From Pseudaquidulcibacter saccharophilus (GTDB lineage Bacteria > Pseudomonadota > Alphaproteobacteria > Caulobacterales > Aquidulcibacteraceae), in NCBI RefSeq assembly GCF_019455445.1, contig NZ_JAHWUS010000001.1, positions 186,001 through 250,000 of the forward strand: a DNA stretch of 64,000 bases, written 5' to 3'. The translations under genes and the position numbers were made by a program. Numbering within the stretch: position 1 is the stretch's first letter; each line of letters opens with the position of its first letter. The notes under the pieces were generated by a model. It had not been told where the DNA came from, searched no databases, and worked only from the letters and a program-made list of their open reading frames with translations. Below, piece after piece: positions 7,989 to 16,958 of this stretch.

Positions 7989-8543
7989 ATGACAAAAACC
8001 CCAATACTTTCTATTATCGTTGCGCGCACCAAAAACCATTGCATTGGCATTAATGGTGATTTGCCGTTTCATTTGCGTTCGGATTTGCAAAATTTCAAAA
8101 AGCTAACTTCTGGCAAGCCAATAATTATGGGGCGCAAGACGTTTCAATCATTGCCAAAATTATTGCCAAATCGCACCCATATTGTGATAAGTCGAGACTA
8201 TAATTTTAAGGCAGCTTCGGGTGTCAATAGCGCGGTTTTGGTATTCTCAAACCTTGTTACCGCCACCGCAGCCGCACGCGCCATTGCCAGTGAAAATGGC
8301 CTTGATGAGGTTTTTGTAATTGGCGGTGGTGAAATTTATAATCAGGCGCAATCACTTGCCGATAAAATCTACCTTACCGAGGCAGATTGCGAAATTGGCG
8401 GCGATACGTTTTTTGAAATCAATGATGAAAGCGCATGGGAAACCATAGAAACCACGCACTTTGCTGCCACAGAGCATGATCAATTCCCATTTGACATTAA
8501 AATTATGGTTCGCAAACCAATCAATGGCGGAAAAACCACTTAA
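7989..8543 (+). CDS. folA: Dihydrofolate reductase
   Basis: A 184-residue enzyme that reduces dihydrofolate to tetrahydrofolate with NADPH. It shows the N-terminal strand LSIIVARTKNHCIG, the substrate loop GDLPFHLRSDLQNFK with the catalytic Asp, the NADPH motif IIMGRKTFQSLP, and VFVIGGGEIY. The usual Trp of the LPW loop is Phe here (LPFHL). I chose the ATG at 7989 because the family starts a few residues before this strand; an in-frame upstream extension adds 26 unconserved residues. The thymidylate synthase gene usually next to folA is not in view, probably because the islands inserted between them. Confidence 0.93.
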   Translation: MTKTPILSIIVARTKNHCIGINGDLPFHLRSDLQNFKKLTSGKPIIMGRKTFQSLPKLLPNRTHIVISRDYNFKAASGVNSAVLVFSNLVTATAAARAIASENGLDEVFVIGGGEIYNQAQSLADKIYLTEADCEIGGDTFFEINDESAWETIETTHFAATEHDQFPFDIKIMVRKPINGGKTT

Positions 8544-8639
8544 AAACTTGAACTTTGTGCAAAAAGTCCCTTTATATAAAAGAATTGAAAAGAATTATGG
8601 CGTAGGCACATAATTAATTTTTTAAATAAGGGAAAAATA

Positions 8640-9866
8640 ATGTCTGATGACAATGGTTCGGATGATAAGAATCCGAATAGTGAAAAGCCAAACAGCCCCC
8701 CGAAGCCATCAAGCCCTTGGGGTAAGCCACAAGACACAAGCAATAATGGGAATGAACCCGTAAAGGGTCCTTGGGGGCAATACCCAAATAACCGTCCAAA
8801 TAATTCGCAAAACAACCCAAACAATCCTTGGGGCAATGGCGGAAATGGCCAACAATCACAAAATCTTGATGACCTTGCTAAACGCGTAGAAGATAAAATT
8901 CGCGGCATGTTTGGCAATGGCGCAGGTGGTGGTGGCAATAATCCGCCGCAATCATATTCAAGTGGTGGCAATGTTGATGGTCGCGTGTTTGGCTATATTG
9001 GCATTGGTATTTTCGCATTATGGCTGGCATCAGGTATTTATAAGGTTGACGCCGGTGAACAGGCGATCGTTACCCGATTTGGGCAATATGTTCGTATCGC
9101 TGGTGATGGTCTTAATTACCGTCTTCCATCCCCGATTGAGCGGCACACAATTGTTAATGTGCAAAAGGTAAACACCCTTACAGTTGGTGCAGATGGTGAT
9201 GAAAATTCCACCAATGGCCTTATGCTTACGGGTGATGAAAATATCGTCAATGTTGGTTTCCAAGTTTTCTGGCGCGTAAATAATGCACCAGATTTTGTGT
9301 TTAATGTTGCACACGGCCCCGACAATAATGGCAATGCCGACCAAACCATTAACGCAGTTGCCGAAGCGGCAATGCGCGAGGTTGTTGGTCGTTCGCAGCT
9401 TGAAAAAGTTTTGACAACAGGCCGTTCACAGGTTGAACAACAAACCAAAGAACTAATTCAAAAAACGCTTGATCAATATCAATCAGGTATTGTGATTACA
9501 CAGGTGAATTTGCGCCGTTCCGAGCCGCCTTCATCGGTTGTTGATGCTTTCCGACAAGTTGCGGCGGCATCACAAGAGGCCGAAACCAAGGTTAACCAAG
9601 CCACAACCTATCGCAACTCTGTTGTGCCACAGGCACAAGGTGAGGCGGCACGGTTTAACCAGCTTTATCAGGAATATAAATTGGCGCCCGATGTGACACG
9701 CCAAAGGATTTATCTTGAAACCATGGAAAAAATTTACGAGCGGGCAAATAAAATCATTATCGATGAAAAGGCCGGCAACGGCACGATGATGGTTTTACCG
9801 CAAGATCTTCTTAAACCTGCGGCACCAAAAGATGCACAAAATGCAAACAATGGAGGGAATAAATAA
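8640..9866 (+). CDS. hflK: FtsH protease modulator HflK
   Basis: 408 residues. A long disordered Pro/Asn/Gly-rich cytoplasmic N-terminus (about 1-110) precedes one membrane helix (GYIGIGIFALWLASGIY, about 118-134) and the SPFH/prohibitin domain beginning VDAGEQAIVTRFGQY. HflK forms a large cage with HflC around the membrane protease FtsH and controls its access to membrane substrates. The ribosome site AGGGAAAA precedes the ATG. The stop overlaps hflC in TAATG. The degP-type protease often found downstream is absent. Confidence 0.95.
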   Translation: MSDDNGSDDKNPNSEKPNSPPKPSSPWGKPQDTSNNGNEPVKGPWGQYPNNRPNNSQNNPNNPWGNGGNGQQSQNLDDLAKRVEDKIRGMFGNGAGGGGNNPPQSYSSGGNVDGRVFGYIGIGIFALWLASGIYKVDAGEQAIVTRFGQYVRIAGDGLNYRLPSPIERHTIVNVQKVNTLTVGADGDENSTNGLMLTGDENIVNVGFQVFWRVNNAPDFVFNVAHGPDNNGNADQTINAVAEAAMREVVGRSQLEKVLTTGRSQVEQQTKELIQKTLDQYQSGIVITQVNLRRSEPPSSVVDAFRQVAAASQEAETKVNQATTYRNSVVPQAQGEAARFNQLYQEYKLAPDVTRQRIYLETMEKIYERANKIIIDEKAGNGTMMVLPQDLLKPAAPKDAQNANNGGNK

Positions 9867-10672
9867 TGAATAAATCTTCTTTATTATTTGCGCTTCCGAT
9901 TGCGGCAATTGCGGCGGCAACCTCGCTTTTTGTTGTGCCACAAACAAAACAGGCCTTGGTTTTGCAATTCGGGCAACCAAAACGCATCATCAACCAAGAT
10001 GGTCTTGACCCCGGTCTAAAAATTCGGGTGCCAATCACCGAAAACGTTGTTCTATTTGAACGCCGCATTCTTGACTTGCAGCCTAATAGCAAATCAGAAA
10101 TCGTAACAGCCGACCAAGAACGTCTTGAAGTTAATTCATTCGTGCGCTGGCGCATTACCGATCCGTTGCGCTTTTATCAACGTGTAAGAACTGAAACCGT
10201 GGCACGCGCACGACTTGAAAGTTTGCTTGAGGCATCAATGCGTAATGTTTTGGGCTCATCGTCTTCAAGTGATATTATCTCTGGTCGTCGTGCGGCATTA
10301 ATGGCGGAAATCAAACGCGTAATGAATGTTGAGGCGCGTGATTGGGGCCTTGTGATTGTGGATGTTAAAATCCGTGCTGCCGATTTGCCACAAGCAAACG
10401 AAGAACGTGTATTCCAACGTATGCGTTCTGAACGTGAACAGGCCGCAGCACAAGTTCGTGCCAATGGTGACCGTAAGGCACAAGAGGTTCGCGGTGCCGC
10501 CGACCAAGAACGTGCAAAAATCCTTGCCGATGCCTATAATCAAGACCCTGATTTTGCGGCATTCTACCGTTCTATGCAGGCATATGATAAGGCATTCCCA
10601 GAAGGCACAAATATTGTCATAAGCCCAGATAGCGATTTCTTTAGATATTTTAAATCGCGCAAAGGGCAATAG
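9866..10672 (+). CDS. hflC: FtsH protease modulator HflC
   Basis: 268 residues with an N-terminal membrane helix (about residues 5-22), then an SPFH domain starting VVPQTKQALVLQFGQPKR and the Ala/Glu/Arg-rich helix (EREQAAAQVRANGDRKAQEV) that builds the cage wall. It pairs with HflK to regulate FtsH. The start overlaps the hflK stop by one base, and a terminator hairpin follows the gene, so hflKC ends its own transcription unit. Confidence 0.95.
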   Translation: MNKSSLLFALPIAAIAAATSLFVVPQTKQALVLQFGQPKRIINQDGLDPGLKIRVPITENVVLFERRILDLQPNSKSEIVTADQERLEVNSFVRWRITDPLRFYQRVRTETVARARLESLLEASMRNVLGSSSSSDIISGRRAALMAEIKRVMNVEARDWGLVIVDVKIRAADLPQANEERVFQRMRSEREQAAAQVRANGDRKAQEVRGAADQERAKILADAYNQDPDFAAFYRSMQAYDKAFPEGTNIVISPDSDFFRYFKSRKGQ

Positions 10673-10697
10673 GTTTGCCAAAATTTCAATGAATAAA

Positions 10698-10724
10698 GGC
10701 TCGCACCATCTGCGGGCCTTTTTT
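10698..10724 (+). terminator. Rho-independent terminator after hflC
   Basis: GGCTCGC-accatct-GCGGGCC (one G-T pair) followed by TTTTTT, 26 bases after the hflC stop. Confidence 0.8.
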
Positions 10725-10790
10725 CTAGAAAGCATACCCTCAACATGTTATAACTTAATGGGTGCAATTGTGGCTGCGGGAAAAATCTGA

Positions 10791-11411
10791 ATGACGGATT
10801 TAAAAGACATATTTTTTACTCTTGATTTGGTGGGCACATTTATTTTTGCGGCAACCGGTGCATTGGTTGCGGCGCGAAAAAAGCACGACATAATAACCTT
10901 TGGCTTCTTTGCTTGTGTTACTGGTATCGGTGGCGGCACACTTCGCGATTTGCTGATTGATGTACCAGTTTTTTGGATTCACCAACCCGCCTATATTGCC
11001 ACATGTTTAATTTCAGCATTATTGGTCTGGCTGTTTGGTAGTGGCGTATTTAAGTTTGATATTATTATTTGGCTTGATGCGGCTGGTATGGCGGCATTTT
11101 CGGTCGTTGGCGCATCAAAGGCACTGGCAAATGGGGTATCACCACTTAATGCAGTAATAATGGGCGTCATCACCTGCGTCTTTGGTGGGGTAATACGTGA
11201 CGTATTGGCAGGGCAGCAAAACATGCTTTTGCGCCGCGAGATTTATATTACCGCCGCATTATTGGGATCGACCGTTTTTGTTGGGCTTTATTCATTGCAT
11301 ATTGGGTTCTGGCTTGCCGCAATTCCAGCAGTATTATTGGCATTCTGGTTGCGCGGCTCGGCAATTGTATTTGGTTGGCAATTACCAGGCTTTGGCAAAA
11401 AACACGAATAA
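10791..11411 (+). CDS. TRIC-family (UPF0126) membrane channel protein
   Basis: 206 residues, about seven hydrophobic segments. It has the two repeated glycine-rich TRIC signatures, GIGGGTLRDLLIDVPVFW near residue 44 and a second FGGVIRDVLAGQQNMLL near residue 129. Bacterial members are trimeric monovalent cation channels in the inner membrane with unclear physiology. It stands alone between two terminators, convergent with etfA. Confidence 0.9.
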   Translation: MTDLKDIFFTLDLVGTFIFAATGALVAARKKHDIITFGFFACVTGIGGGTLRDLLIDVPVFWIHQPAYIATCLISALLVWLFGSGVFKFDIIIWLDAAGMAAFSVVGASKALANGVSPLNAVIMGVITCVFGGVIRDVLAGQQNMLLRREIYITAALLGSTVFVGLYSLHIGFWLAAIPAVLLAFWLRGSAIVFGWQLPGFGKKHE

Positions 11412-11414
11412 AAT

Positions 11415-11448
11415 AAAAGGCTTGGATATTTTTACATCCAAGCCTTTT
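11415..11448. terminator. Bidirectional terminator between TRIC gene and etfA
   Basis: AAAAGGCTTGGAT pairs perfectly with ATCCAAGCCTTTT across an 8-base loop. A-rich and T-rich flanks allow use from both sides. Confidence 0.85.
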
Positions 11449-11525
11449 GAAATATGTGCTAATAAAATGCCTATCTCATTACTACATATCAGTATATGAC
11501 CGCGATGAGATAGGAAAAGTGTGAA

Positions 11526-11585
11526 GCGGTTTTCCGCAAATCGAAGAGCAAATTTGCCCGAACGAAGCGAGGAATCGCAAATTTT
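11526..11585. repeat. Repeat hairpin pair (family with 40207)
   Basis: A small GCGG-tttt-CCGC hairpin is followed by AAATTTGC...GCAAATTT (11550-11584) around the loop CCGAACGAAGCGAGGAATC. The left side CGAAGAGCAAATTTGCC recurs at 40207-40238 on the other strand. It lies between convergent genes, downstream of the true terminator. Confidence 0.6.
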
Positions 11586-11592
11586 TAATCAC

Positions 11593-12507
11593 TTATAGCG
11601 CGCCCATCAATTCAGGAACGGCATCTTTATAATCAGCAACCAAACCAAAATCCGCAACCGCGAAAATTGGTGCATCTGGATCTTTGTTAATTGCCACGAT
11701 GGTTTTTGAATCTTTCATACCAGCAAGGTGTTGAATTGCGCCAGAAATACCAACCGCAACATACAATTCAGGGGCAACAACTTTACCAGTTTGGCCAACC
11801 TGATAATCGTTTGGCGCATAGCCGGCGTCAACCGCCGCACGTGATGCACCAACAGCGGCACCAAGTTTATCAGCCAATGGCACGATAACTTTGTTGAATT
11901 CTTCTTCTGAACCCAATGCACGACCACCCGAAACCACACGTTTCGCACCCTGAAGCTCAGGACGGTCTGATTTCACCATTTCTTCAGAAACAAAGGTTGC
12001 GCTATGTGCAGGTGCAGCCGGTGTAATAGTTTCCACCGCAGCCGAACCACCATTTTCTGCCGCCGCAAATGAAGTGGTACGAACAGTGATGATTTTTTTT
12101 GCATCAGAGGTTTCAACGCTTTCCAACGCATTGCCCGCATAGATTGGGCGGGTGAAAGCATTTGGTGCATTTACCGCAATTACATCTGAAATAAAGGCGC
12201 AATCAAGTTTTGCCGCAAGACGAGGTGCCGCATTTTTGCCCGCCGCACCCGCAATGAAGATAATTGCTTCATACGCATCAGCAAGCGGTAGGATTGTTGC
12301 CTCAATCGCTTCGGCGATATCTTTTGAAAGGGCTTCAGAAGACGCACTCAAAACCTTGGTTACGCCAGTGATTTTTGCCGCACCTTCTGCATCAGCAGTT
12401 GTTAAAACATGAACATCAGAAGAAATTGCCAATGCCGCAGTAACCGCTTTATTGGTTGAATCTTTTACATGAACGCCATCAGTTTCCGCATATACTAAAA
12501 CAGTCAT
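11593..12507 (-). CDS. etfA: Electron transfer flavoprotein alpha subunit
   Basis: 304 residues, the usual length. The C-terminal FAD-binding domain is clear: [28 protein letters not shown], then [20 protein letters not shown] and [11 protein letters not shown]. With EtfB it carries electrons from acyl-CoA and other dehydrogenases to ETF:quinone oxidoreductase in the respiratory chain. The gene starts one base into the etfB stop, so the subunits are made together. Confidence 0.96.
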   Translation of the reverse strand: MTVLVYAETDGVHVKDSTNKAVTAALAISSDVHVLTTADAEGAAKITGVTKVLSASSEALSKDIAEAIEATILPLADAYEAIIFIAGAAGKNAAPRLAAKLDCAFISDVIAVNAPNAFTRPIYAGNALESVETSDAKKIITVRTTSFAAAENGGSAAVETITPAAPAHSATFVSEEMVKSDRPELQGAKRVVSGGRALGSEEEFNKVIVPLADKLGAAVGASRAAVDAGYAPNDYQVGQTGKVVAPELYVAVGISGAIQHLAGMKDSKTIVAINKDPDAPIFAVADFGLVADYKDAVPELMGAL

Positions 12508-13253
12508 TAGATTACCCCTGCGTCTTTAAGTTTTGCCACTAATTCACCCACTGATTCCACCTTGATACCGGCAGAGCGTTTAGGAGGTTCGGTTACTTTG
12601 GTAACTTTCAAATGTGGCGCAAGGTCAACACCGTATGCAGATGCTTCTTTGATATCAATCGGCTTTTTCTTGGCTTTCATGATGTTTGGCAACGATGCAA
12701 AACGTGGCTCGTTAAGGCGAAGGTCAACCGTAATGATTGCAGGAAGTGCAACTTCGAGGGTTTGCAAACCGCCGTCAACTTCACGGGTTACTTTGGCCTT
12801 GCCGCCTTCAACCACAACTTCTGACGCAAATGTTGCTTGTGGAAGGTCAAGAAGTGCTGCAAGCATTTGACCTGTTGCGTTATTATCGCCGTCAATTGCC
12901 TGTTTACCCATAATAACCGCATCTGGTTTTTCTTCTTCAAAAACCGCTTTAAGCAATTTCGCAACTGCCAAAGGTTCAGGATCAACATCGGTAGTTAGAA
13001 GAATTGCGCGATCTGCACCCATTGCAAGAGCAGTCCTTAAGGTTTCTTGCGCTGGGGTAACACCAATAGAAACAGCCACAACCTCGGTCGCGATGCCTTT
13101 TTCTTTTAGGCGAACCGCCTCTTCAACCGCGATTTCGCAAAATGGGTTCATGCTCATTTTAACATTGGCAAGATCAACACCGGTTTCATCGGTTTTAACC
13201 CTAACTTTAACATTATAGTCGATAACCCTTTTGACGGGCACTAAAATTTTCAT
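12507..13253 (-). CDS. etfB: Electron transfer flavoprotein beta subunit
   Basis: 248 residues starting [14 protein letters not shown] at the ATG at 13253, preceded by GGGAG at good spacing; an in-frame TTG six bases upstream is less likely. The AMP-binding region [11 protein letters not shown] and the ETF-beta signature [20 protein letters not shown] are present. It forms the soluble heterodimer with EtfA. First gene of the etfBA operon. Confidence 0.96.
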   Translation of the reverse strand: MKILVPVKRVIDYNVKVRVKTDETGVDLANVKMSMNPFCEIAVEEAVRLKEKGIATEVVAVSIGVTPAQETLRTALAMGADRAILLTTDVDPEPLAVAKLLKAVFEEEKPDAVIMGKQAIDGDNNATGQMLAALLDLPQATFASEVVVEGGKAKVTREVDGGLQTLEVALPAIITVDLRLNEPRFASLPNIMKAKKKPIDIKEASAYGVDLAPHLKVTKVTEPPKRSAGIKVESVGELVAKLKDAGVI

Positions 13254-13374
13254 CCTCAACTCCCGAGTTTTGATACGTTAGTACCGTTTTAATAACAATT
13301 AAAAGCCATTTGGCAATGTTTTTTTTTGTTGCGGTGCATAAATTATACAAAACAGCGTTTTATCTGGTGCTAAC

Positions 13375-13776
13375 ATGTTAAATCGACGTAATTTATTGAA
13401 AATCAGCATTTCAGCCGTGGGGCTTATTCCTGGTGTCACTCTTGCTGCGGGTGCGAATAAACCAAGCGAAAGTAATTATGTCGGGACGGCACAAATCACT
13501 GGTTCGTTAATGAACGGCACACGAACCACGGGTATCATGCAGGTTGACGCAACGGTTTACACGGTTGATCCGGCATTAAAACAGCGGCTTTTGGCATCGC
13601 AACCACTTATCCAATCAAAATGGCGAAATGCATTACAATATTATATCGCCAATTATTATATGGTTGGCAATGTACCCGATGCCAGCCTGATTGCCGCATT
13701 GTTTCAACGGGCAATTAGTGCCGAAATTGGCAATTCACGTGGGCGCGTTCTTATCATTGCGGTTATTGCCCGCTAA
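13375..13776 (+). CDS. Secreted protein of unknown function
   Basis: 133 residues. The N-terminus NRRNLLKISISAVGLIPGVTLAAG looks like a Tat or Sec signal with a twin arginine, with likely cleavage after TLAAG. The mature part starts near residue 25 and has a strand-rich region (GIMQVDATVYTVDPALKQRL) and a helix, resembling small FliL-like periplasmic proteins, but I cannot assign a family. It stands between divergent etfB and the mch gene. Confidence 0.65.
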   Translation: MLNRRNLLKISISAVGLIPGVTLAAGANKPSESNYVGTAQITGSLMNGTRTTGIMQVDATVYTVDPALKQRLLASQPLIQSKWRNALQYYIANYYMVGNVPDASLIAALFQRAISAEIGNSRGRVLIIAVIAR

Positions 13777-13876
13777 ATCTAACACCCCCAAAAGTCTTAC
13801 GATTTTTTGACTTTTAATTTTATAAATTTTGTGCAATGCAAAATGTCATTTAAAAGCATTACTGATGGGTGAGGAT

Positions 13877-14947
13877 ATGAGCAATAAAACCAATTCAGGT
13901 CATTTTTTTGAAGATTTCAAGGTTGGGCAATCAATACAGCACGCCACACCGCGCACTATTACAGAGGGTGACGTCGCACTTTATATTGCATTAACAGGTT
14001 CGCGTTATGCGCAATTTTCATCACAAAAATTTGCGTTTGATGTTGGTTTTGAAGTCGCGCCTGTTGATTCTCTTTTATTGTTCCACATTGTTTTCGGAAA
14101 ATCGGTTCCTGATATTTCATTGAATGCAGTTGCCAATCTTGGCTATGCGGAATGTAAATTTTTACGCACCGTAAAAGCCGGCGACACCATAAACTCACAA
14201 TCAGAAATTATCGGCGTTAAAGAAAATTCCAATGGTAAAACCGGCGTTGTTTATGTTCGCACCCGTGGTTTTAACCAATTTGGCAAAGAGGTTTTATCAT
14301 ATTGCCGCTGGGTGATGGTGAATAAGCGTGATGCAAACCATCCTGCGCCGCGTGCCGAATTACCAAACCTTGCACCATTTGTTGCCCCAACCGATCTTGT
14401 TGCACCATGTGAATTAAAGCCAGAGGCATGGGATTGCGATTTATCGGGTTCAAAATATTCCTACGAAGATTATGAAATTGGCGAAAAAATTGACCATAAA
14501 GACGGTATGACCGTTGAAGAAGCCGAACACCAAATTGCCACCCGTCTTTATCAAAACACTGCAAAGGTGCATTTTGATGGCTTTGGCATGAAGGCATCAC
14601 GCTTTGGAAAGCGCCTTATTTACGGTGGCGTAGTTATTTCAACCGCGCGCGCAATTGCTTTTAACGGCCTTGAAAATGCGGGGCAAATTATTGCAATTAA
14701 TGCCGGACGCCACGTAAACCCGCTATTTGCAGGTGATACGATTTATGCTTGGTCCGAAGTGCTGGACAAGGTGGAAATTGGCGGCGGTTGGGGTGCGTTG
14801 CGCCTTCGCCTTATTGCGACCAAGGATTTACCATGCGATCACTTCCCGCTAAAAACCGAAAGCGGCGATTATCTTCCTGATGTCTTGCTTGATTTGGATT
14901 ATTGGGTGGCAATTCCTTTGCGCCGTTTTATGCAAATTGGGGTTTAA
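13877..14947 (+). CDS. mch: 2-methylfumaryl-CoA (mesaconyl-CoA) hydratase
   Basis: About 356 residues with two hot-dog (MaoC-like) domains. The second carries the strongly conserved block EEAEHQIATRLYQNTAKVHF and GRHVNPLFAGDTIYAWSEVL typical of Mch. The enzyme interconverts mesaconyl-CoA and beta-methylmalyl-CoA in the ethylmalonyl-CoA pathway for C2 assimilation. I chose the ATG at 13877 after GGTGAGG; two in-frame upstream starts would add 4 or 16 unconserved residues. Two small genes follow closely. No other pathway gene (ccr, mcl) is in the window. Confidence 0.85.
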   Translation: MSNKTNSGHFFEDFKVGQSIQHATPRTITEGDVALYIALTGSRYAQFSSQKFAFDVGFEVAPVDSLLLFHIVFGKSVPDISLNAVANLGYAECKFLRTVKAGDTINSQSEIIGVKENSNGKTGVVYVRTRGFNQFGKEVLSYCRWVMVNKRDANHPAPRAELPNLAPFVAPTDLVAPCELKPEAWDCDLSGSKYSYEDYEIGEKIDHKDGMTVEEAEHQIATRLYQNTAKVHFDGFGMKASRFGKRLIYGGVVISTARAIAFNGLENAGQIIAINAGRHVNPLFAGDTIYAWSEVLDKVEIGGGWGALRLRLIATKDLPCDHFPLKTESGDYLPDVLLDLDYWVAIPLRRFMQIGV

Positions 14948-14950
14948 TTA

Positions 14951-15361
14951 ATGTTTGAACTTCACCCGCGCCTTATGGCGGATACATTTGAAATCTGTGA
15001 ATTGGGGCAATCAAAATTGCTTTTGATGAATGATGCACGTTACCTTTGGTGCATCATTGTCCCACGGGTTGCGGGTGCGGTTGAATGGCATGATTTGGAT
15101 GACGCCACCGCGAATGCGGTTTTCAAAGAAACTATGGAAGTTTCAAAAGCCATAAAATCCATTGGTGGCATTGATAAAATTAATATTGGTGCAATTGGCA
15201 ATGTGGTGTCACAGCTTCATATCCATGTCATTGGGCGCAAAAATGGTGATGCGGTTTGGCCCGCACCGGTTTGGGGCAATGGTACGGCCGAAAGCTATAC
15301 GGAAATTGGTGCAAAAAATATTATTGAAAAAATAAAAACTGCACTACAAAAACCTCTTTAA
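14951..15361 (+). CDS. HIT-family nucleotide hydrolase/transferase
   Basis: 136 residues with the histidine triad motif QLHIHVIGR (His-x-His) near residue 87 and an N-terminal FELHPRLMADTFEI. HIT proteins cleave the alpha-phosphate of nucleotides such as dinucleoside polyphosphates or AMP adducts. It follows mch by 3 bases, and its stop overlaps the next start (TAATG), so mch-HIT-HAD look like one operon. Exact substrate unknown. Confidence 0.88.
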   Translation: MFELHPRLMADTFEICELGQSKLLLMNDARYLWCIIVPRVAGAVEWHDLDDATANAVFKETMEVSKAIKSIGGIDKINIGAIGNVVSQLHIHVIGRKNGDAVWPAPVWGNGTAESYTEIGAKNIIEKIKTALQKPL

Positions 15362-16041
15362 TGGGGGTTAATTTGAAAACGCTTGGTTCGAAAACTTTGG
15401 CGGCATTTGATGTTGACGGCACATTAACATGGACCGATAGTTTCATGTTGTTTTTGCGTTATTATTCGGGGCGCACAAAATTCTTTTTAAACCTCATACG
15501 TCTTGTACCAACATTTTTGCTTTATGGCTTAAAACTTATTGGCCGCGACACCGCCAAAAACCACCTATTAACAGTGTTTTTTGCAGGTGATGATTTTGAA
15601 CATTACCGCGCAAAGGCACAAGAATTTGCAAAAAAAGTCTATCCCATAATTTACCGCAAAGATGGGCTTTCTGCCGTAAGTGGGCATAAAAATATTGGTG
15701 ACGAGGTGGCGTTGGTATCGGCATCATTGGCTGATTATCTTGAATTTTGGGCAGTTGATCTGGGCGTTAAACACGTTCTTGCCACACGGCTTGAAGTGGT
15801 GGGCGGTAAATTAACCGGAAAAATGGCGGGCCCAAATTGTCGTGCCGAAATTAAATTGCAAGAAATCCGCAAACATTTCCCTGATTATGAACTTGTGGCC
15901 GCCTATGGTGACAGTCGCGGGGATAAAGAAATGCTGGAGGCCGCCAAAACACCATTTTACCGTAAATTAGTTTCCGAACCGCGATTTGCCAAAAAAGCCC
16001 GCAATGATCTTTATTTTGGTAATTTGATGGAAACAACGTAA
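15361..16041 (+). CDS. HAD-superfamily subfamily IB phosphatase
   Basis: 226 residues. Motif I is AAFDVDGTLTWTDS, motif II is ALVSASLADY, and motif III/IV is AAYGDSRGDKEML, all as in PSP-like HAD-IB hydrolases. A helical cap near residues 40-60 is hydrophobic (FLNLIRLVPTFLLYGLKLIG) and could touch the membrane. Related proteins act on phosphoserine, phospholipid head groups or similar substrates; this one cannot be resolved further. It is translationally coupled to the HIT gene. A TTG 12 bases in is an alternative start. Confidence 0.88.
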   Translation: MGVNLKTLGSKTLAAFDVDGTLTWTDSFMLFLRYYSGRTKFFLNLIRLVPTFLLYGLKLIGRDTAKNHLLTVFFAGDDFEHYRAKAQEFAKKVYPIIYRKDGLSAVSGHKNIGDEVALVSASLADYLEFWAVDLGVKHVLATRLEVVGGKLTGKMAGPNCRAEIKLQEIRKHFPDYELVAAYGDSRGDKEMLEAAKTPFYRKLVSEPRFAKKARNDLYFGNLMETT

Positions 16042-16116
16042 AATATTTTCATTTCAGGTTCATCTAAAGAGTGATAGAATCGTAACCTCTTATAAATTCG
16101 GGCAGGAGGGCGCGAT

Positions 16117-16938
16117 ATGGAAATTGATAAACGCAAACTAATTATGGGCATTGGCGCAGGGTTTCCATTATTTTTGTTTGAAACGGCGCGCGCACAAAAC
16201 GTTGATTTAAATTCCATATTGGGCGTTATTACCAAAACAAACACCCAAAGCACGGGTGGTTTACCACTTGGCGTATCCGAGGCCGACGCAAATTCCGGCA
16301 TGAAAGAAGCATTGATAAACGGTGCGGCGGCGGCGGTTTTACGCCTTGGCAAACTTGATGGCTATTGGCAGGATGGCAAAGTTCGCATTCCATTGCCGAA
16401 ACCATTTAATCAAATTCAAAAAAATCTTCAGCCGCTTGGGCTTTCAAGCAAGTTTGACGATTTGCAATTAAAAATCAACCGTGCCGCAGAAACCGCCGCA
16501 CCAAAGGCCAAGGCAATTTTTGTAAACACTATTAAATCGGTAACGCTTGAAGACATTACCGGTATTATTCGCGGCGGCGATACTGCGGGAACGGAATTTT
16601 TAAAGGCAAAAACCAAACCCGCATTAATGACCGAATTCCGCCCACCAATGTTGACGGCGGTTAATTCATCGGGTGCAGCGAAGTCGTTGGCGAATGTTAA
16701 TGCCAAATATGGTTCACAAATTCAGATGCTTGGCGGGCTTTCTAATTTGCGTGGTCAAAACAATGTCGAAACCACAAGGGGCGCAAAAGGCGATCTTACC
16801 AGCCAATTTGTTGACTTTGCTTGTTCCAAAGCATTGGACGGCTTGTTTTACTATATCGCTCAAGAAGAAGCATCAATCCGCAAAGACCCACTAAAACAAA
16901 CCAGCAGTTTGCTGAAAAAGGTATTTGGTGGGCTTTAA
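16117..16938 (+). CDS. DUF4197 exported protein
   Basis: 273 residues behind a perfect AGGAGG. The N-terminal signal has RKLIMGIGAGFPLFLFETARAQ, probably cut after ARA. The DUF4197 body is recognisable by VRIPLPKPFNQIQKNLQPLG, AETAAPKAKAIFVNTIKSVT, EDITGIIRGGDTAGTEF and the C-terminal KALDGLFYYIAQEEASIRKD. The family is periplasmic, all-helical and of unknown function. It is monocistronic by spacing. Confidence 0.85.
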   Translation: MEIDKRKLIMGIGAGFPLFLFETARAQNVDLNSILGVITKTNTQSTGGLPLGVSEADANSGMKEALINGAAAAVLRLGKLDGYWQDGKVRIPLPKPFNQIQKNLQPLGLSSKFDDLQLKINRAAETAAPKAKAIFVNTIKSVTLEDITGIIRGGDTAGTEFLKAKTKPALMTEFRPPMLTAVNSSGAAKSLANVNAKYGSQIQMLGGLSNLRGQNNVETTRGAKGDLTSQFVDFACSKALDGLFYYIAQEEASIRKDPLKQTSSLLKKVFGGL

Positions 16939-16958
16939 TTCCTTCTAAAGTGTCTGAA

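Noticed and set aside
8540-8971. Pro/Leu-rich frames antisense to the hflK start
   Set aside because: They are shadows of the Pro/Asn/Gly-rich HflK N-terminus, which has its own ribosome site and family match.
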